Source: Pseudomonas sp. S31
Lineage (GTDB): Bacteria > Pseudomonadota > Gammaproteobacteria > Pseudomonadales > Pseudomonadaceae
DNA: 60,697 nucleotides
Direction of reading: 5' to 3'
NCBI RefSeq assembly: GCF_016648105.1
Contig: NZ_JACVVE010000036.1
Span: 1 to 60,697, forward strand
Shown: positions 52,493 to 60,697 of the stretch, piece by piece
How positions within the stretch are numbered: position 1 is the stretch's first letter
Layout: every line of letters starts with the position of its first letter
Notes under the pieces: generated by a model
What the model was told of the DNA's origin: nothing
The model's database searches: none
The model's input: the letters and a program-made list of their open reading frames with translations, nothing else
Translations under genes and position numbers: made by a program

Positions 52493-55400
52493 TCACTGGA
52501 ACATGAACTGCGCCTCGAACTGATCGGCCGGCATCGGCCGTCCGAACAGGTAGCCCTGGACCTCGTCACAATCGTGCTCGCGCAGGAAACCAAGCTGTTC
52601 GTGGGTTTCCACGCCTTCGGCGATCACCGCCAGGTTGAGACTGTGGGCCATGGCGATGATCGCCCGGGCGATTTGCGCATCCTGTTCGCCCTCGGGCAGG
52701 CCGTCGACGAAGGTGCGGTCGATCTTCAGCACGTCGATGGGGAACTGCTTGAGGTAGTTGAGCGAGGAGTAGCCAGTGCCGAAGTCGTCGACCGCGATGC
52801 TCAGGCCCAGTTTCTTCAGGCTGTCGAGAATCTGCATGGCTTCGTTGACCTCGCGCATCAGGATGCTCTCGGTCAGCTCCAGCTCCAGGCACGCCGGCGG
52901 CAGGCCGGTCTCGTCGAGGATGGTGGCGATCCGCGTGCCCAACTGGCCGTCGGAGAACTGCCGCGCCGAGATGTTCACCGACACCTTCGGCACCCGCACC
53001 TTGGCGTTGTGCCAGGCCTTGAGTTGGCGGCTGGCTTCACGCAATACCCAATCGCCGACATCCACCACCAGGCCCAGCTCCTCGATCACCGGGATGAAGT
53101 CGCCCGGCGGCACCAGCCCGCGGGTTGGATGGCGCCATCGCAGCAGGGCCTCGGCCCCGGTCAGGCGCAGGCCGTCGCCGCTGAACTGCGGCTGGTAGTA
53201 GAGGATGAATTCGTTCTGCTCCAGGGCGTGGCGCAGGTCGCTTTCCAGCTCCAGGCGCTCCAGGGCGCTGGCGTTCATCTCGGCCTGGTAGAACTGGAAG
53301 TTGTTCTTGCCACGCTCCTTGGCGTGGTACATGGCGGTGTCGGCGTTCTTCATCAGCTGGCTCAGCTCGCTGCCGTCCTGAGGGCTGAGGGCAATGCCGA
53401 TGCTGGCGGTGACGAAGAACTCGCGGCTTTCCAGCACGAATGGCGTCACCAGGCTGCCGAGGATGCTCTCGGCCACGTGGATGGCGCGATTCAGGGCCAT
53501 CTCGCGGGTGGCGCGCGGTTGCAGCAGCAAGGTGAATTCATCACCGCCCATGCGTGCTACGGTGTCGTCTTCGTCGACGCAGGCCAGCAGGCGCAAGGCC
53601 ATGTCCTTGAGCATGGCGTCGCCCGCGGCGTGGCCGAGGGAGTCGTTGATCGGCTTGAAGCGGTCCAGGTCGAGGAACATCAATACCACCCACGACTTCT
53701 GCCGCTCGGCCTGCTGCAACGCGGTGTGCAGGCGATCCTGGAACAGCGTGCGGTTGGGCAGGTGGGTCAGGGCGTCGTAGTAGGCCAGGCGGTGGATGCG
53801 CTGCTCGCTGGCCTTGCGCTCACTGATGTCGGTGAAAAAGCACACGTAGCTGGCCAGGTCGCCTTCGTCATCGAATACCGCAGTGATGCCGACCCAGGCT
53901 GGATAGCGCTCGCCATTGCGGCGCTTGAGCCAGACTTCGCCTTCCCAGCTGTCGTTGTCGTGCAGTTGCTTGATCACGTAACGCAGATGGCCTTCCTGCT
54001 CCTCGTGGACCGTGAGTATGCCAGGCAGTTGGTCGAGGACTTCGTCGGCCGCGTAACCGCTGACGCGGCTGAATGCTTCGTTGGCCTGGACGATGTAGCC
54101 GGCCGGGTCGGTGATGAGGATGGCCGAGGTCGAATGCTCGAAGACTGTGGCGGCCATGCGCAGGTCTTTTTCCGCGCGGCGCTGCTGGCTGATGTCGCGG
54201 CCCACGCCGAGCACACCCTCGAAGCGCTGGTGGTCATCCCATACCAGCACCAGGCGCAGCTCGATGGGAATCTTGCGACCATCGGCGCGCAGGCAGTCGA
54301 ACTGGAACAGCTGCATGGGCAGCTGCCCCCGCAGTTGCGCCAGCTGCTCATGGTCGCCCATGGACTTGCCGACCCGTTCCATCAAGCTGTAGATGCCGGT
54401 GAGCTGGGCTGGGTTGGCGATGATCGACTGCCAGCCGTTGTCGAAGATCCAGTCGACCGGGTAGCCCAGGACCGCCTGTACCGACGGGCTGACGTAGTTG
54501 AGCTGCAACTGGCGATCGGTCGAGAAGATCACGTCGCTGATGCTCTCGGCGAGCAGGCGATAGCGCTGTTCGCTGTCACGCAGCGACTGGCTGGCCTCGA
54601 TCTGCACGGTCACGTCCTTGCCCACGCCGATGATCCGGGTGACCAGGCCATCGGCGTCGCGGGTCAGCACCTGCTCGCGGATTTCGTAGCTGCGCCAGTT
54701 GCCGTCGCGGTGGCGAAAACGCAGCTGGCAGTGCAGCGATTCGTCGTCGGCGGTGCCGCGCTGCTGCTGGCGCGACGCCTGATACAACGCGGCGTCGCCG
54801 GGATGCAGCAGCAGTTCCCAGAAGCGGTCGCCCATCTGCGACAGCTCGGTGCGGTCATAGCCCAGGGTCTGGCCGAGGTGGCGGTTGGAAAAGATCATCC
54901 GCTGGCTGCAGACGTCCTGCACGTACAGCTGATCGGGCACGGTACGGACCACGTCCGACCAGAAGCTTTCGCGTTCGAGCAACGACAGCTCCACCTGCTT
55001 GCGGCTGGTGATGTCGCTGATGCTCAGGATCACCGCCTGGTAGTCGCGGCGTTGCTCGGGTAGGCGGGCCATCAGCCACAGGTGCAGCTCGCCGCCCTGC
55101 GGAGCCGGCAGGCGCACTTCCAGCTCCAGCAACGGGCGTTGTTCGATCAGCGCATCGATCAGTTGCATGCCGATGCTGTCGCGACCGTCGCCGCTGCCGT
55201 CGATCAGGCGCTGCCAGGCGCCTTCGTGGCATTCGACGTTGAGCAGTTGGCGGGCTACCTGGTTGATCTCGGTGATCTTCAGCTCCAGCAGTAGCGAACG
55301 CCGCAGGTTCGGGTCCAGCGCCAGGCTTTGCTTGAGCGCGGCGTAATTGCGCAGGTGGTAGCGGTCGAGCTGGCCGGGCAGGCTCGACAGGTCGAGCACG

Positions 55401-56353
55401 CACAGCGCCACGCCGGTGCCTTCGAAGATTTCCTGATAGCGCCGACGGTCCTCCTGCAGTGCCCGCTGGCGGCGGCGCATGCTCATCAGCGCGAGTACCG
55501 GCAGCAGGGCGCAGAGCAGCACCAGCAGGCATTTGCCGATCAGCGCCGGCAGCAGCTTCTGACGTGCCAGGTCGGCATCGTAAAGGCCGCGCAACTGCCA
55601 GGTACTGTTGTTGATGAACGCCAGCATCACGCTTTGCAGCGCCGCCGTGCCGGACGCCCCTGCGCCATGCCGCTCGAGCACCTCGCCGCTGCGGCTGTTC
55701 TCCAGCAGCCAGAGGGTTTCCCCTGGGCGTTCGAGGTGGCCGATGAGCGACTGGTAATAGTCGCGTGACAGGCGCAGTAGCCAGTAGCCGCGGTCCTGCT
55801 CGGGCGCCTGGCGCAAGAGCAGGTAGATGGTCTGGTTGTCCGGGGCGTTGGCGAACAGGTAGGCGCGGCCCTGGTTGAGCGTCAACAATTCGCCAATCAT
55901 CTGGCGGTCGGGGCTGCCGGCCAGGGTATCGCTGCGGATTCGCCCGTCATGGTCCAGCCAGGCCAACTGTTGCAAGGCGGGCAGGCGTTCGCGCAGGGTG
56001 GCCAGCAGGCTGGGCAGGGCGCCGGGCGACGGTGGCTTGACGTAAGGCTGGACCAGGTTGGTCGCCTGCTCGGCCTTCAGCGCCAGGTTGAGACTCAGGT
56101 GGTCGGCCAGTTCGGCGCTGGTCACCAGGTGCTGCTGGCGCTGTTCGGCCTGGGTATGGCTGAACTGGGCGAACAGCTGCCACAGCAGCAAAGCCAGCAG
56201 TGCCAAGGCCAGCAGGGCCAGCGCAGCCTTTACCGTGGCATGCAGCGAGGCGGCAGAACTGCTGCGCGAGAGGGGCGGCAATGACGGTTGAGTGAGGTCG
56301 GTCAAGCGTTGGTCCTGCGAATAGGCTGGCGATGGCAGGTTCGGGACATGCAC
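52493..56353 (-). CDS. morA: MorA-type membrane PAS-GGDEF-EAL protein
   Basis: A 1286-aa sensor with two membrane helices (about 42-61 and 268-288) enclosing a periplasmic domain, several PAS/PAC segments (about 300-880), GGDEF (GGDEF 936-940) and EAL (EALLRW from 1068; later DDFGTGYSS and EGVET). Both catalytic motifs are intact, but the I-site position reads DEDD rather than RxxD, so product inhibition is unlikely. It makes or breaks cyclic-di-GMP; MorA of P. putida affects flagellar timing and biofilm. The start GTG 56353 is uncertain, with no clear ribosome site. Next to glyA as in P. aeruginosa. Confidence 0.9.
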   Translation of the reverse strand: MHVPNLPSPAYSQDQRLTDLTQPSLPPLSRSSSAASLHATVKAALALLALALLALLLWQLFAQFSHTQAEQRQQHLVTSAELADHLSLNLALKAEQATNLVQPYVKPPSPGALPSLLATLRERLPALQQLAWLDHDGRIRSDTLAGSPDRQMIGELLTLNQGRAYLFANAPDNQTIYLLLRQAPEQDRGYWLLRLSRDYYQSLIGHLERPGETLWLLENSRSGEVLERHGAGASGTAALQSVMLAFINNSTWQLRGLYDADLARQKLLPALIGKCLLVLLCALLPVLALMSMRRRQRALQEDRRRYQEIFEGTGVALCVLDLSSLPGQLDRYHLRNYAALKQSLALDPNLRRSLLLELKITEINQVARQLLNVECHEGAWQRLIDGSGDGRDSIGMQLIDALIEQRPLLELEVRLPAPQGGELHLWLMARLPEQRRDYQAVILSISDITSRKQVELSLLERESFWSDVVRTVPDQLYVQDVCSQRMIFSNRHLGQTLGYDRTELSQMGDRFWELLLHPGDAALYQASRQQQRGTADDESLHCQLRFRHRDGNWRSYEIREQVLTRDADGLVTRIIGVGKDVTVQIEASQSLRDSEQRYRLLAESISDVIFSTDRQLQLNYVSPSVQAVLGYPVDWIFDNGWQSIIANPAQLTGIYSLMERVGKSMGDHEQLAQLRGQLPMQLFQFDCLRADGRKIPIELRLVLVWDDHQRFEGVLGVGRDISQQRRAEKDLRMAATVFEHSTSAILITDPAGYIVQANEAFSRVSGYAADEVLDQLPGILTVHEEQEGHLRYVIKQLHDNDSWEGEVWLKRRNGERYPAWVGITAVFDDEGDLASYVCFFTDISERKASEQRIHRLAYYDALTHLPNRTLFQDRLHTALQQAERQKSWVVLMFLDLDRFKPINDSLGHAAGDAMLKDMALRLLACVDEDDTVARMGGDEFTLLLQPRATREMALNRAIHVAESILGSLVTPFVLESREFFVTASIGIALSPQDGSELSQLMKNADTAMYHAKERGKNNFQFYQAEMNASALERLELESDLRHALEQNEFILYYQPQFSGDGLRLTGAEALLRWRHPTRGLVPPGDFIPVIEELGLVVDVGDWVLREASRQLKAWHNAKVRVPKVSVNISARQFSDGQLGTRIATILDETGLPPACLELELTESILMREVNEAMQILDSLKKLGLSIAVDDFGTGYSSLNYLKQFPIDVLKIDRTFVDGLPEGEQDAQIARAIIAMAHSLNLAVIAEGVETHEQLGFLREHDCDEVQGYLFGRPMPADQFEAQFMFQ

Positions 56354-56554
56354 GGTGTGTGCCGCTGTCTGAGTCGATCAAGGGCGCGCACTATAAGGCC
56401 GAGCGCCCGAAATCAGCTAGCATGCCTGGCATTGTGGCAAACTGCCAGCACTCGGGTGTGGGCCGACGTCCGACGGGCCGGGGTTCGGCAAGGCCCTGCA
56501 ACTTGTGCGAGAATGCCGCCCGCTTCAATGACAACGCATCGGAGATGTTCGGTT

Positions 56555-56962
56555 TTGGTTACACACTATTCCACCAATGGCCTCGATTCCGCCTGTGGGC
56601 GCAGCAGTCAGACCCTGGTCAGCACTGCCGTGACCGAGGACGTGTCGTGCAAATCCTGCCAGCGCTCGCTGGTCAAGCCTGACCCGGCGGCCGTGGCCAA
56701 GGCCAAGTCGCCCTCGCTGGCCGAGCTGCGCAAGAGCGCCAAGGCCGCCGCGCCTGCCGTCGCGCCAACTGCGCCAGCTGTGGCCGCCGCGCCCGTTGTC
56801 GCGGCGAGCAAGCCCAAGGCTACCGTTGCCCAAACCGCAGTTGCCGAGCAGCCCGCCCGCAGTGGAGGTTTCAGCGTGAAAGCCGCCTGGGCCGCGCGCC
56901 TGGCCGAGCAGGGCGACCGCTGCCGGTTGCCGCGGGGCAAGGCCAGGCAGCGCCACGTCTGA
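56555..56962 (+). CDS. Hypothetical protein with a CxxC ribbon and Ala/Pro/Lys-rich tail, about 135 aa
   Basis: I do not recognise the family. The first 40 residues (THYSTNGLDSACGR, then VSCKSCQRSLVK) have His and three Cys spaced like a small zinc ribbon. The middle is a long Ala-Pro-Val-Lys stretch (about 45-105) typical of a flexible linker, and the end is Arg-rich and basic. TTG 56555 is proposed because GGAGA lies 9-10 bases ahead; ATG 56528 is an alternative. It is divergent from morA. A nucleic-acid-binding role is possible but only a guess. Confidence 0.6.
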   Translation: MVTHYSTNGLDSACGRSSQTLVSTAVTEDVSCKSCQRSLVKPDPAAVAKAKSPSLAELRKSAKAAAPAVAPTAPAVAAAPVVAASKPKATVAQTAVAEQPARSGGFSVKAAWAARLAEQGDRCRLPRGKARQRHV

Positions 56963-56982
56963 GCCCTTGGCGGTAACCGCTC

Positions 56983-57059
56983 GGCCTATTCGCGGGTAAA
57001 CCCGCTCCTACAGGTATACCGCAAACCCCTGTAGGAGCGGGTTCACCCGCGAATAGGCC
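56983..57059. repeat. Paired REP elements
   Basis: GGCCTATTCGCGGGTAAACC with CGCTCCTACAG at the left faces the inverted copy with CTGTAGGAGCGGG and CCCGCGAATAGGCC at the right. Confidence 0.85.
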
Positions 57060-57233
57060 GCCGCAGGACTCCGAGAGTCTCCCCAACCGCCCACCATCCG
57101 ACCACCCTGTGCAACGCCGCGCGTTGGCGTAGAATGGTCGTCTTTGTTCAATGACACCCGTCAACACATCACCCGGCCCGCCAGGCTGGGCGATCGTCGA
57201 TGTCTTCACCTATATGAATTAGAGGGCTTGGTT

Positions 57234-58901
57234 TTGGCTCAATACGTCTACACCATGCATCGGCTGAGCAAGGTCGTGCCGCCGAAGCGGGAGATTCTCA
57301 AGAATATTTCCCTGTCGTTCTTCCCGGGCGCCAAGATCGGCGTGCTTGGTCTGAACGGTGCAGGTAAGTCCACCCTGCTGCGGATCATGGCAGGCGTCGA
57401 CAAGGAATTCGACGGCGAAGCCCGGCCGATGCCCGACATCAATGTCGGTTACCTGCCCCAGGAGCCGCAGCTGGACCCGACCAAGACCGTGCGTGAAGTG
57501 GTCGAGGAAGCGGTCAGCGTGATCAAGGACGCCCAGGCTCGCCTGGACGAGGTCTACGCCGCCTACGCCGAGCCCGATGCCGACTTCGACAAGCTGGCCG
57601 CCGAGCAGGCCAAGCTCGAGGCGATCCTGCAGGCCGCCGACGGCCACAACCTGGAGCGTCAGCTGGACGTAGCCGCCGACGCTCTGCGCCTGCCGGCCTG
57701 GGATGCCCGTATCGAACACCTTTCCGGTGGTGAAAAGCGCCGTGTCGCCCTGTGCCGCCTGCTGCTGTCGGCTCCCGACATGCTGCTGCTCGACGAACCG
57801 ACCAACCACCTGGACGCCGACTCGGTGGCCTGGCTGGAGCGCTTCCTGCACGACTTCCCGGGCACCGTGGTGGCCATCACCCACGACCGTTACTTCCTCG
57901 ACAACGTCGCGGGCTGGATCCTCGAGCTGGACCGCGGCGCCGGCATCCCGTACGAAGGCAACTACTCGGGCTGGCTGGAAGCCAAGTCGGAGCGTCTGGC
58001 GCAGGAGTCCAAGCAGCAGAGCGCCCATGAAAAAGCCATGAAGGAAGAGCTGGAGTGGGTGCGCAAAGGCGCCAAGGCCCGCCAGTCCAAGTCCAAGGCA
58101 CGTCTGCAGCGCTTCGAGGAGATGCAGTCGCAGGAATTCCAGAAGCGCAGCGAAACCAACGAGATCTACATCCCGGCCGGTCCGCGCCTGGGCGACAAGG
58201 TCATCGAGTTCAAGAACGTCACCAAGGGCTATGGCGATCGCGTACTGATCGACAACCTGTCGTTCGCCATGCCCAAGGGCGCCATCGTCGGTGTGATCGG
58301 CGGTAACGGTGCCGGTAAGTCGACCCTGTTCCGCATGCTGATGGGCAAGGAACAGCCGGATTCGGGCAGCATCGAGATCGGTGAAACCGTGCAACTGGCA
58401 TGCGTCGACCAGAGCCGCGAGGACCTGGACGGTGCCAAGACCGTGTTCCAGCAGATCTCCGACGGCTCCGACCAGATCCGCATCGGCAGCTACGAGATCC
58501 CGTCGCGTACCTATGTCGGTCGCTTCAACTTCAAGGGCGGCGACCAGCAGAAGTTCGTCAAGGACCTCTCCGGTGGTGAGCGTGGCCGCCTGCACCTGGC
58601 GCTGACCTTGAAGGAGGGCGGCAACGTCCTGCTGCTCGACGAACCGTCCAACGACCTCGACGTCGAGACCCTGCGCTCGCTGGAAGAAGCCCTGCTGGAC
58701 TTCCCTGGCGCCGCCATCGTGATTTCCCACGACCGTTGGTTCCTGGACCGCGTGGCGACCCACATCCTGGCGTACGAGGACGACTCGAACGTGGTGTTCT
58801 TCGAGGGCAACTACACCGAGTACGAAGCCGACCGCAAGAAACGCCTCGGCGATGCAGCGACTCAGCCGCACCGTGTACGGCACAAGAAGCTGGCTCAGTA
58901 A
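57234..58901 (+). CDS. ettA: Energy-dependent translational throttle protein EttA
   Basis: A 555-aa ABC-F ATPase with two nucleotide-binding domains. Walker A GLNGAGKST and GGNGAGKST; signatures LSGGEKRR and LSGGERGR; Walker B LLLDEPTNHLD and LLLDEPSNDLD. The linker carries the EttA-type helical arm. EttA binds the ribosomal E site and gates translation according to ATP:ADP. The start is TTG 57234, with GAGGG ahead; homology to the E. coli start (AQYVYTMHR) fixes it. The frame continues upstream without support. Confidence 0.95.
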   Translation: MAQYVYTMHRLSKVVPPKREILKNISLSFFPGAKIGVLGLNGAGKSTLLRIMAGVDKEFDGEARPMPDINVGYLPQEPQLDPTKTVREVVEEAVSVIKDAQARLDEVYAAYAEPDADFDKLAAEQAKLEAILQAADGHNLERQLDVAADALRLPAWDARIEHLSGGEKRRVALCRLLLSAPDMLLLDEPTNHLDADSVAWLERFLHDFPGTVVAITHDRYFLDNVAGWILELDRGAGIPYEGNYSGWLEAKSERLAQESKQQSAHEKAMKEELEWVRKGAKARQSKSKARLQRFEEMQSQEFQKRSETNEIYIPAGPRLGDKVIEFKNVTKGYGDRVLIDNLSFAMPKGAIVGVIGGNGAGKSTLFRMLMGKEQPDSGSIEIGETVQLACVDQSREDLDGAKTVFQQISDGSDQIRIGSYEIPSRTYVGRFNFKGGDQQKFVKDLSGGERGRLHLALTLKEGGNVLLLDEPSNDLDVETLRSLEEALLDFPGAAIVISHDRWFLDRVATHILAYEDDSNVVFFEGNYTEYEADRKKRLGDAATQPHRVRHKKLAQ

Positions 58902-58920
58902 GCCAGACTTTTGATGCACA

Positions 58921-58950
58921 AGAATGGGGCCCTTCGTGGCCCTATTTTTG
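58921..58950 (+). terminator. Terminator after ettA
   Basis: GGGCC-cttcgt-GGCCC stem followed by TATTTTTG, 25 bases past the stop. Confidence 0.8.
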
Positions 58951-58968
58951 TGCTTGGTTGGAAAGCAG

Positions 58969-59059
58969 CGTGGGCTTCTTCGCGGGTAAACCCGCTCCTA
59001 CAGTCTGCGGTTTTTTGTAATCCCCCGTAGGAGCGGGTTTACCCGCGAAGAGGCCCACG
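58969..59059. repeat. Paired REP elements
   Basis: CGTGGGCTTCTTCGCGGGTA with CCCGCTCCTACAG faces GTAGGAGCGGG with CCCGCGAAGAGGCCCACG. The outer arms also match, making one long imperfect palindrome. Confidence 0.85.
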
Positions 59060-59203
59060 CCGAAGCAGGGTTTTGTATACATTTACATAAACGCACCAAA
59101 AAATTTCATAAAAACGACATAACGCCCTATTCCAGTGCGATTGCTTCTTGGTACATTCCTGAAAAAACCTATAAGTCCAATCCCTCTTGGTGAGATGTCT
59201 ACC

Positions 59204-60544
59204 ATGATCGAATCCGTCGACCACTTCCTCGCGCGCCTGCAGCAACGCGATCCAGGCCAGCCAGAATTCCACCAGGCGGTGGAAGAAGTGCTGCGCAGCC
59301 TCTGGCCGTTCCTCGAAGCCAATCCCCATTACCTGCAGACCGGTATCCTCGAGCGCATCGTCGAGCCGGAGCGCGCAGTGTTGTTCCGCGTGTCCTGGGT
59401 CGATGACCATGGCAAGGTCCAGGTCAACCGCGGCTACCGCATCCAGATGAACAGCGCCATCGGCCCGTACAAGGGCGGCCTGCGTTTCCACCCGTCGGTG
59501 AACCTGAGCGTGCTCAAGTTCCTGGCGTTCGAGCAGACCTTCAAGAACTCCCTGACCTCCCTGCCCATGGGCGGCGGCAAGGGTGGTTCGGACTTCGATC
59601 CGAAGGGCAAGAGCGACGCTGAGGTCATGCGTTTCTGCCAAGCTTTCATGAGCGAACTGTACCGCCACATCGGCGCCGACTGCGACGTGCCGGCCGGTGA
59701 CATCGGCGTGGGCGCCCGCGAGATCGGCTTCATGTTCGGCCAGTACAAGCGCCTGGCCAACCAGTTCACCTCGGTACTGACCGGCAAGGGCATGACCTAC
59801 GGCGGCAGCCTGATTCGCCCAGAGGCCACCGGCTACGGCTGCGTGTACTTCGCCGAAGAGATGCTCAAGCGCCAAGACAAGCGCATCGACGGTCGCCGCG
59901 TGGCCATCTCTGGTTCTGGTAACGTCGCCCAGTACGCGGCGCGCAAGGTCATGGACCTGGGTGGCAAGGTCATCTCGCTGTCCGACTCCGAGGGCACCCT
60001 GTACGCCGAAGCCGGCCTGACCGATGCCCAGTGGGACGCATTGATGGAGCTCAAGAACGTCAAGCGCGGTCGCATCAGCGAGCTGGCCAACCAGTTCGGC
60101 CTGGAGTTCCGCAAGGGCCAGACTCCGTGGAGCCTGGCGTGCGACATCGCCCTGCCATGCGCCACCCAGAACGAACTGGGCAGCGACGATGCCCGTACCC
60201 TGCTGGCCAACGGCTGCATCTGTGTCGCCGAAGGCGCCAACATGCCGACCACCCTGGACGCTGTGGATATCTTCATCGAGGCTGGCATCCTCTACGCCCC
60301 GGGCAAGGCTTCCAACGCGGGTGGCGTGGCAGTGTCGGGGCTGGAGATGTCGCAGAACGCCATGCGCCTGCTATGGACTGCCGGTGAAGTGGACAGCAAG
60401 CTGCACCACATCATGCAGTCGATCCACCATGCTTGCGTGCACTATGGCGAAGAGGCCGATGGCACCGTCAACTACGTCAAGGGCGCGAACATCGCTGGCT
60501 TCGTGAAGGTTGCCGATGCCATGTTGGCCCAGGGCGTGGTCTGA
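59204..60544 (+). CDS. gdhA: NADP-specific glutamate dehydrogenase
   Basis: A 446-aa enzyme making glutamate from 2-oxoglutarate, ammonia and NADPH. The substrate lysines are in GPYKGGLRFH and PMGGGKGGSDFDPKG, the nucleotide fold in ISGSGNVAQYAA. Two ATGs compete: 59195 (449 aa) and 59204 (446 aa). GGTGAG is adjacent to the first but well spaced for the second, so 59204 is preferred. A terminator follows. Confidence 0.95.
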   Translation: MIESVDHFLARLQQRDPGQPEFHQAVEEVLRSLWPFLEANPHYLQTGILERIVEPERAVLFRVSWVDDHGKVQVNRGYRIQMNSAIGPYKGGLRFHPSVNLSVLKFLAFEQTFKNSLTSLPMGGGKGGSDFDPKGKSDAEVMRFCQAFMSELYRHIGADCDVPAGDIGVGAREIGFMFGQYKRLANQFTSVLTGKGMTYGGSLIRPEATGYGCVYFAEEMLKRQDKRIDGRRVAISGSGNVAQYAARKVMDLGGKVISLSDSEGTLYAEAGLTDAQWDALMELKNVKRGRISELANQFGLEFRKGQTPWSLACDIALPCATQNELGSDDARTLLANGCICVAEGANMPTTLDAVDIFIEAGILYAPGKASNAGGVAVSGLEMSQNAMRLLWTAGEVDSKLHHIMQSIHHACVHYGEEADGTVNYVKGANIAGFVKVADAMLAQGVV

Positions 60545-60558
60545 TCTTCAGTCTGTTG

Positions 60559-60578
60559 GGGCCGCTCTGCGGCCCTTT
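60559..60578 (+). terminator. Terminator after gdhA
   Basis: GGGCCGC-tct-GCGGCCC followed by TTT, 14 bases past the stop; it also serves the converging gene. Confidence 0.7.
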
Positions 60579-60600
60579 CGCGGCGCAGCAGCCCCAGGCC

Positions 60601-60697
60601 TCAACCGTCGCCCCAGATATCGACCACCTCGATCGCCGTATCCCCCGCCGGCCTGCGCCATACCACCTCATCCCCAGGCCCCGCCCCCCCCCCCCCC
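60601..60697 (-). CDS. C-terminus of a GreA/GreB-type transcription factor (partial)
   Basis: The last ~28 codons read AGPGDEVVWRRPAGDTAIEV and end WGDG. This is the closing beta-sheet of the GreA/GreB family (GDEV...PAG...EV). The rest lies outside the window, and the first bases here are a C-run that may be artificial, so only residues up to about 60683 are trusted. It could be GreB or a related Gre-type regulator. Confidence 0.6.
   Translation of the reverse strand, partial: GGGGAGPGDEVVWRRPAGDTAIEVVDIWGDG

Larger units (their letters stand above)
58902..59203. promoter_or_regulatory. Gap ettA / gdhA with REP pair and gdhA promoter region
   Basis: A 302-base gap: terminator, paired REP (separate entries), then an AT-rich block at 59070-59130 that should hold the gdhA promoter. 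No extra gene is seen. Confidence 0.5.

Noticed and set aside
52478..55063. 861-aa plus-strand frame opposite morA
   Set aside because: Antisense shadow; the minus strand has clear GGDEF, EAL and PAS motifs.
1..60697. CRISPR arrays, tRNA genes, insertion sequences, prophage
   Set aside because: No regularly spaced direct repeats, cloverleafs, transposase or phage structural genes were found; all repeats seen are inverted REP-type.

Overview
The window looks like one contig from a fluorescent Pseudomonas of the P. putida group. The base composition is GC-rich, REP palindromes (a GTAGGAGCGG-type core inside TTCGCGGG-type arms) sit in many gaps, and the gene set is the classic Pseudomonas one (recCBD, yfiRNB, mmsAB, an mcpS-type chemoreceptor, pcaHG, cioAB, ppoR, cstA, morA, ettA, gdhA). 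It opens inside the last bases of a 5S rRNA and closes in a run of 14 C, so both ends look like assembly breaks.

Layout. 1-9420: 5S rRNA end, terminator, then the recC-recB-recD operon (ATGA overlaps). 9529-11852: yfiR-yfiN-yfiB, a periplasm-sensing diguanylate cyclase module. 11864-15376: a LysR regulator divergent from mmsA-mmsB (valine / methylmalonate semialdehyde catabolism). 15520-16374: a small hypothetical gene and a cupin. 16471-22207: six tightly packed minus-strand genes resembling the poorly understood E. coli ynbABCD set, with an added PlsC-type acyltransferase and a small membrane protein. I infer a dedicated phospholipid-headgroup pathway, and this is the most interesting block. 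22300-26105: LysR/TauE, ygiN-like/mdaB and another LysR. 26223-32595: ggt, the chemoreceptor with a FliA-type promoter, a zinc peptidase, and pcaHG behind a perfect palindrome matching the PcaQ site pattern. 32680-36535: trmA, a purine permease and an MFS transporter. 36720-39511: an Anr box, cioA, cioB and a 55-aa subunit-like protein. 39542-42916: rlmG, a frameshifted ppoR, fpr and mscL. 43094-50227: radA, an NCS2 permease, a PilZ protein, cstA-yjiX-yjiA. 50326-50966: a HigB/HigA-type toxin-antitoxin pair. 51062-60544: glyA, morA, a zinc-ribbon-like hypothetical gene, ettA and gdhA. 60601-end: the C-terminus of a GreA/GreB-type factor.

How the parts fit together. Three cyclic-di-GMP elements occur: the YfiN cyclase with its YfiR/YfiB controls, the GGDEF-EAL protein MorA, and a PilZ receptor of the PA4608/MapZ type. 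With the chemoreceptor they tie the region to motility and surface attachment. Catabolic genes (pcaHG, mmsAB, gdhA, cstA, purine permeases) fit a metabolically broad soil bacterium. From memory, the order fpr/mscL-radA-PilZ-cstA-yjiX-yjiA-glyA-morA follows P. aeruginosa PA4615-PA4601, so that part is ancestral core genome. I saw no insertion sequence, prophage, CRISPR array or tRNA gene.
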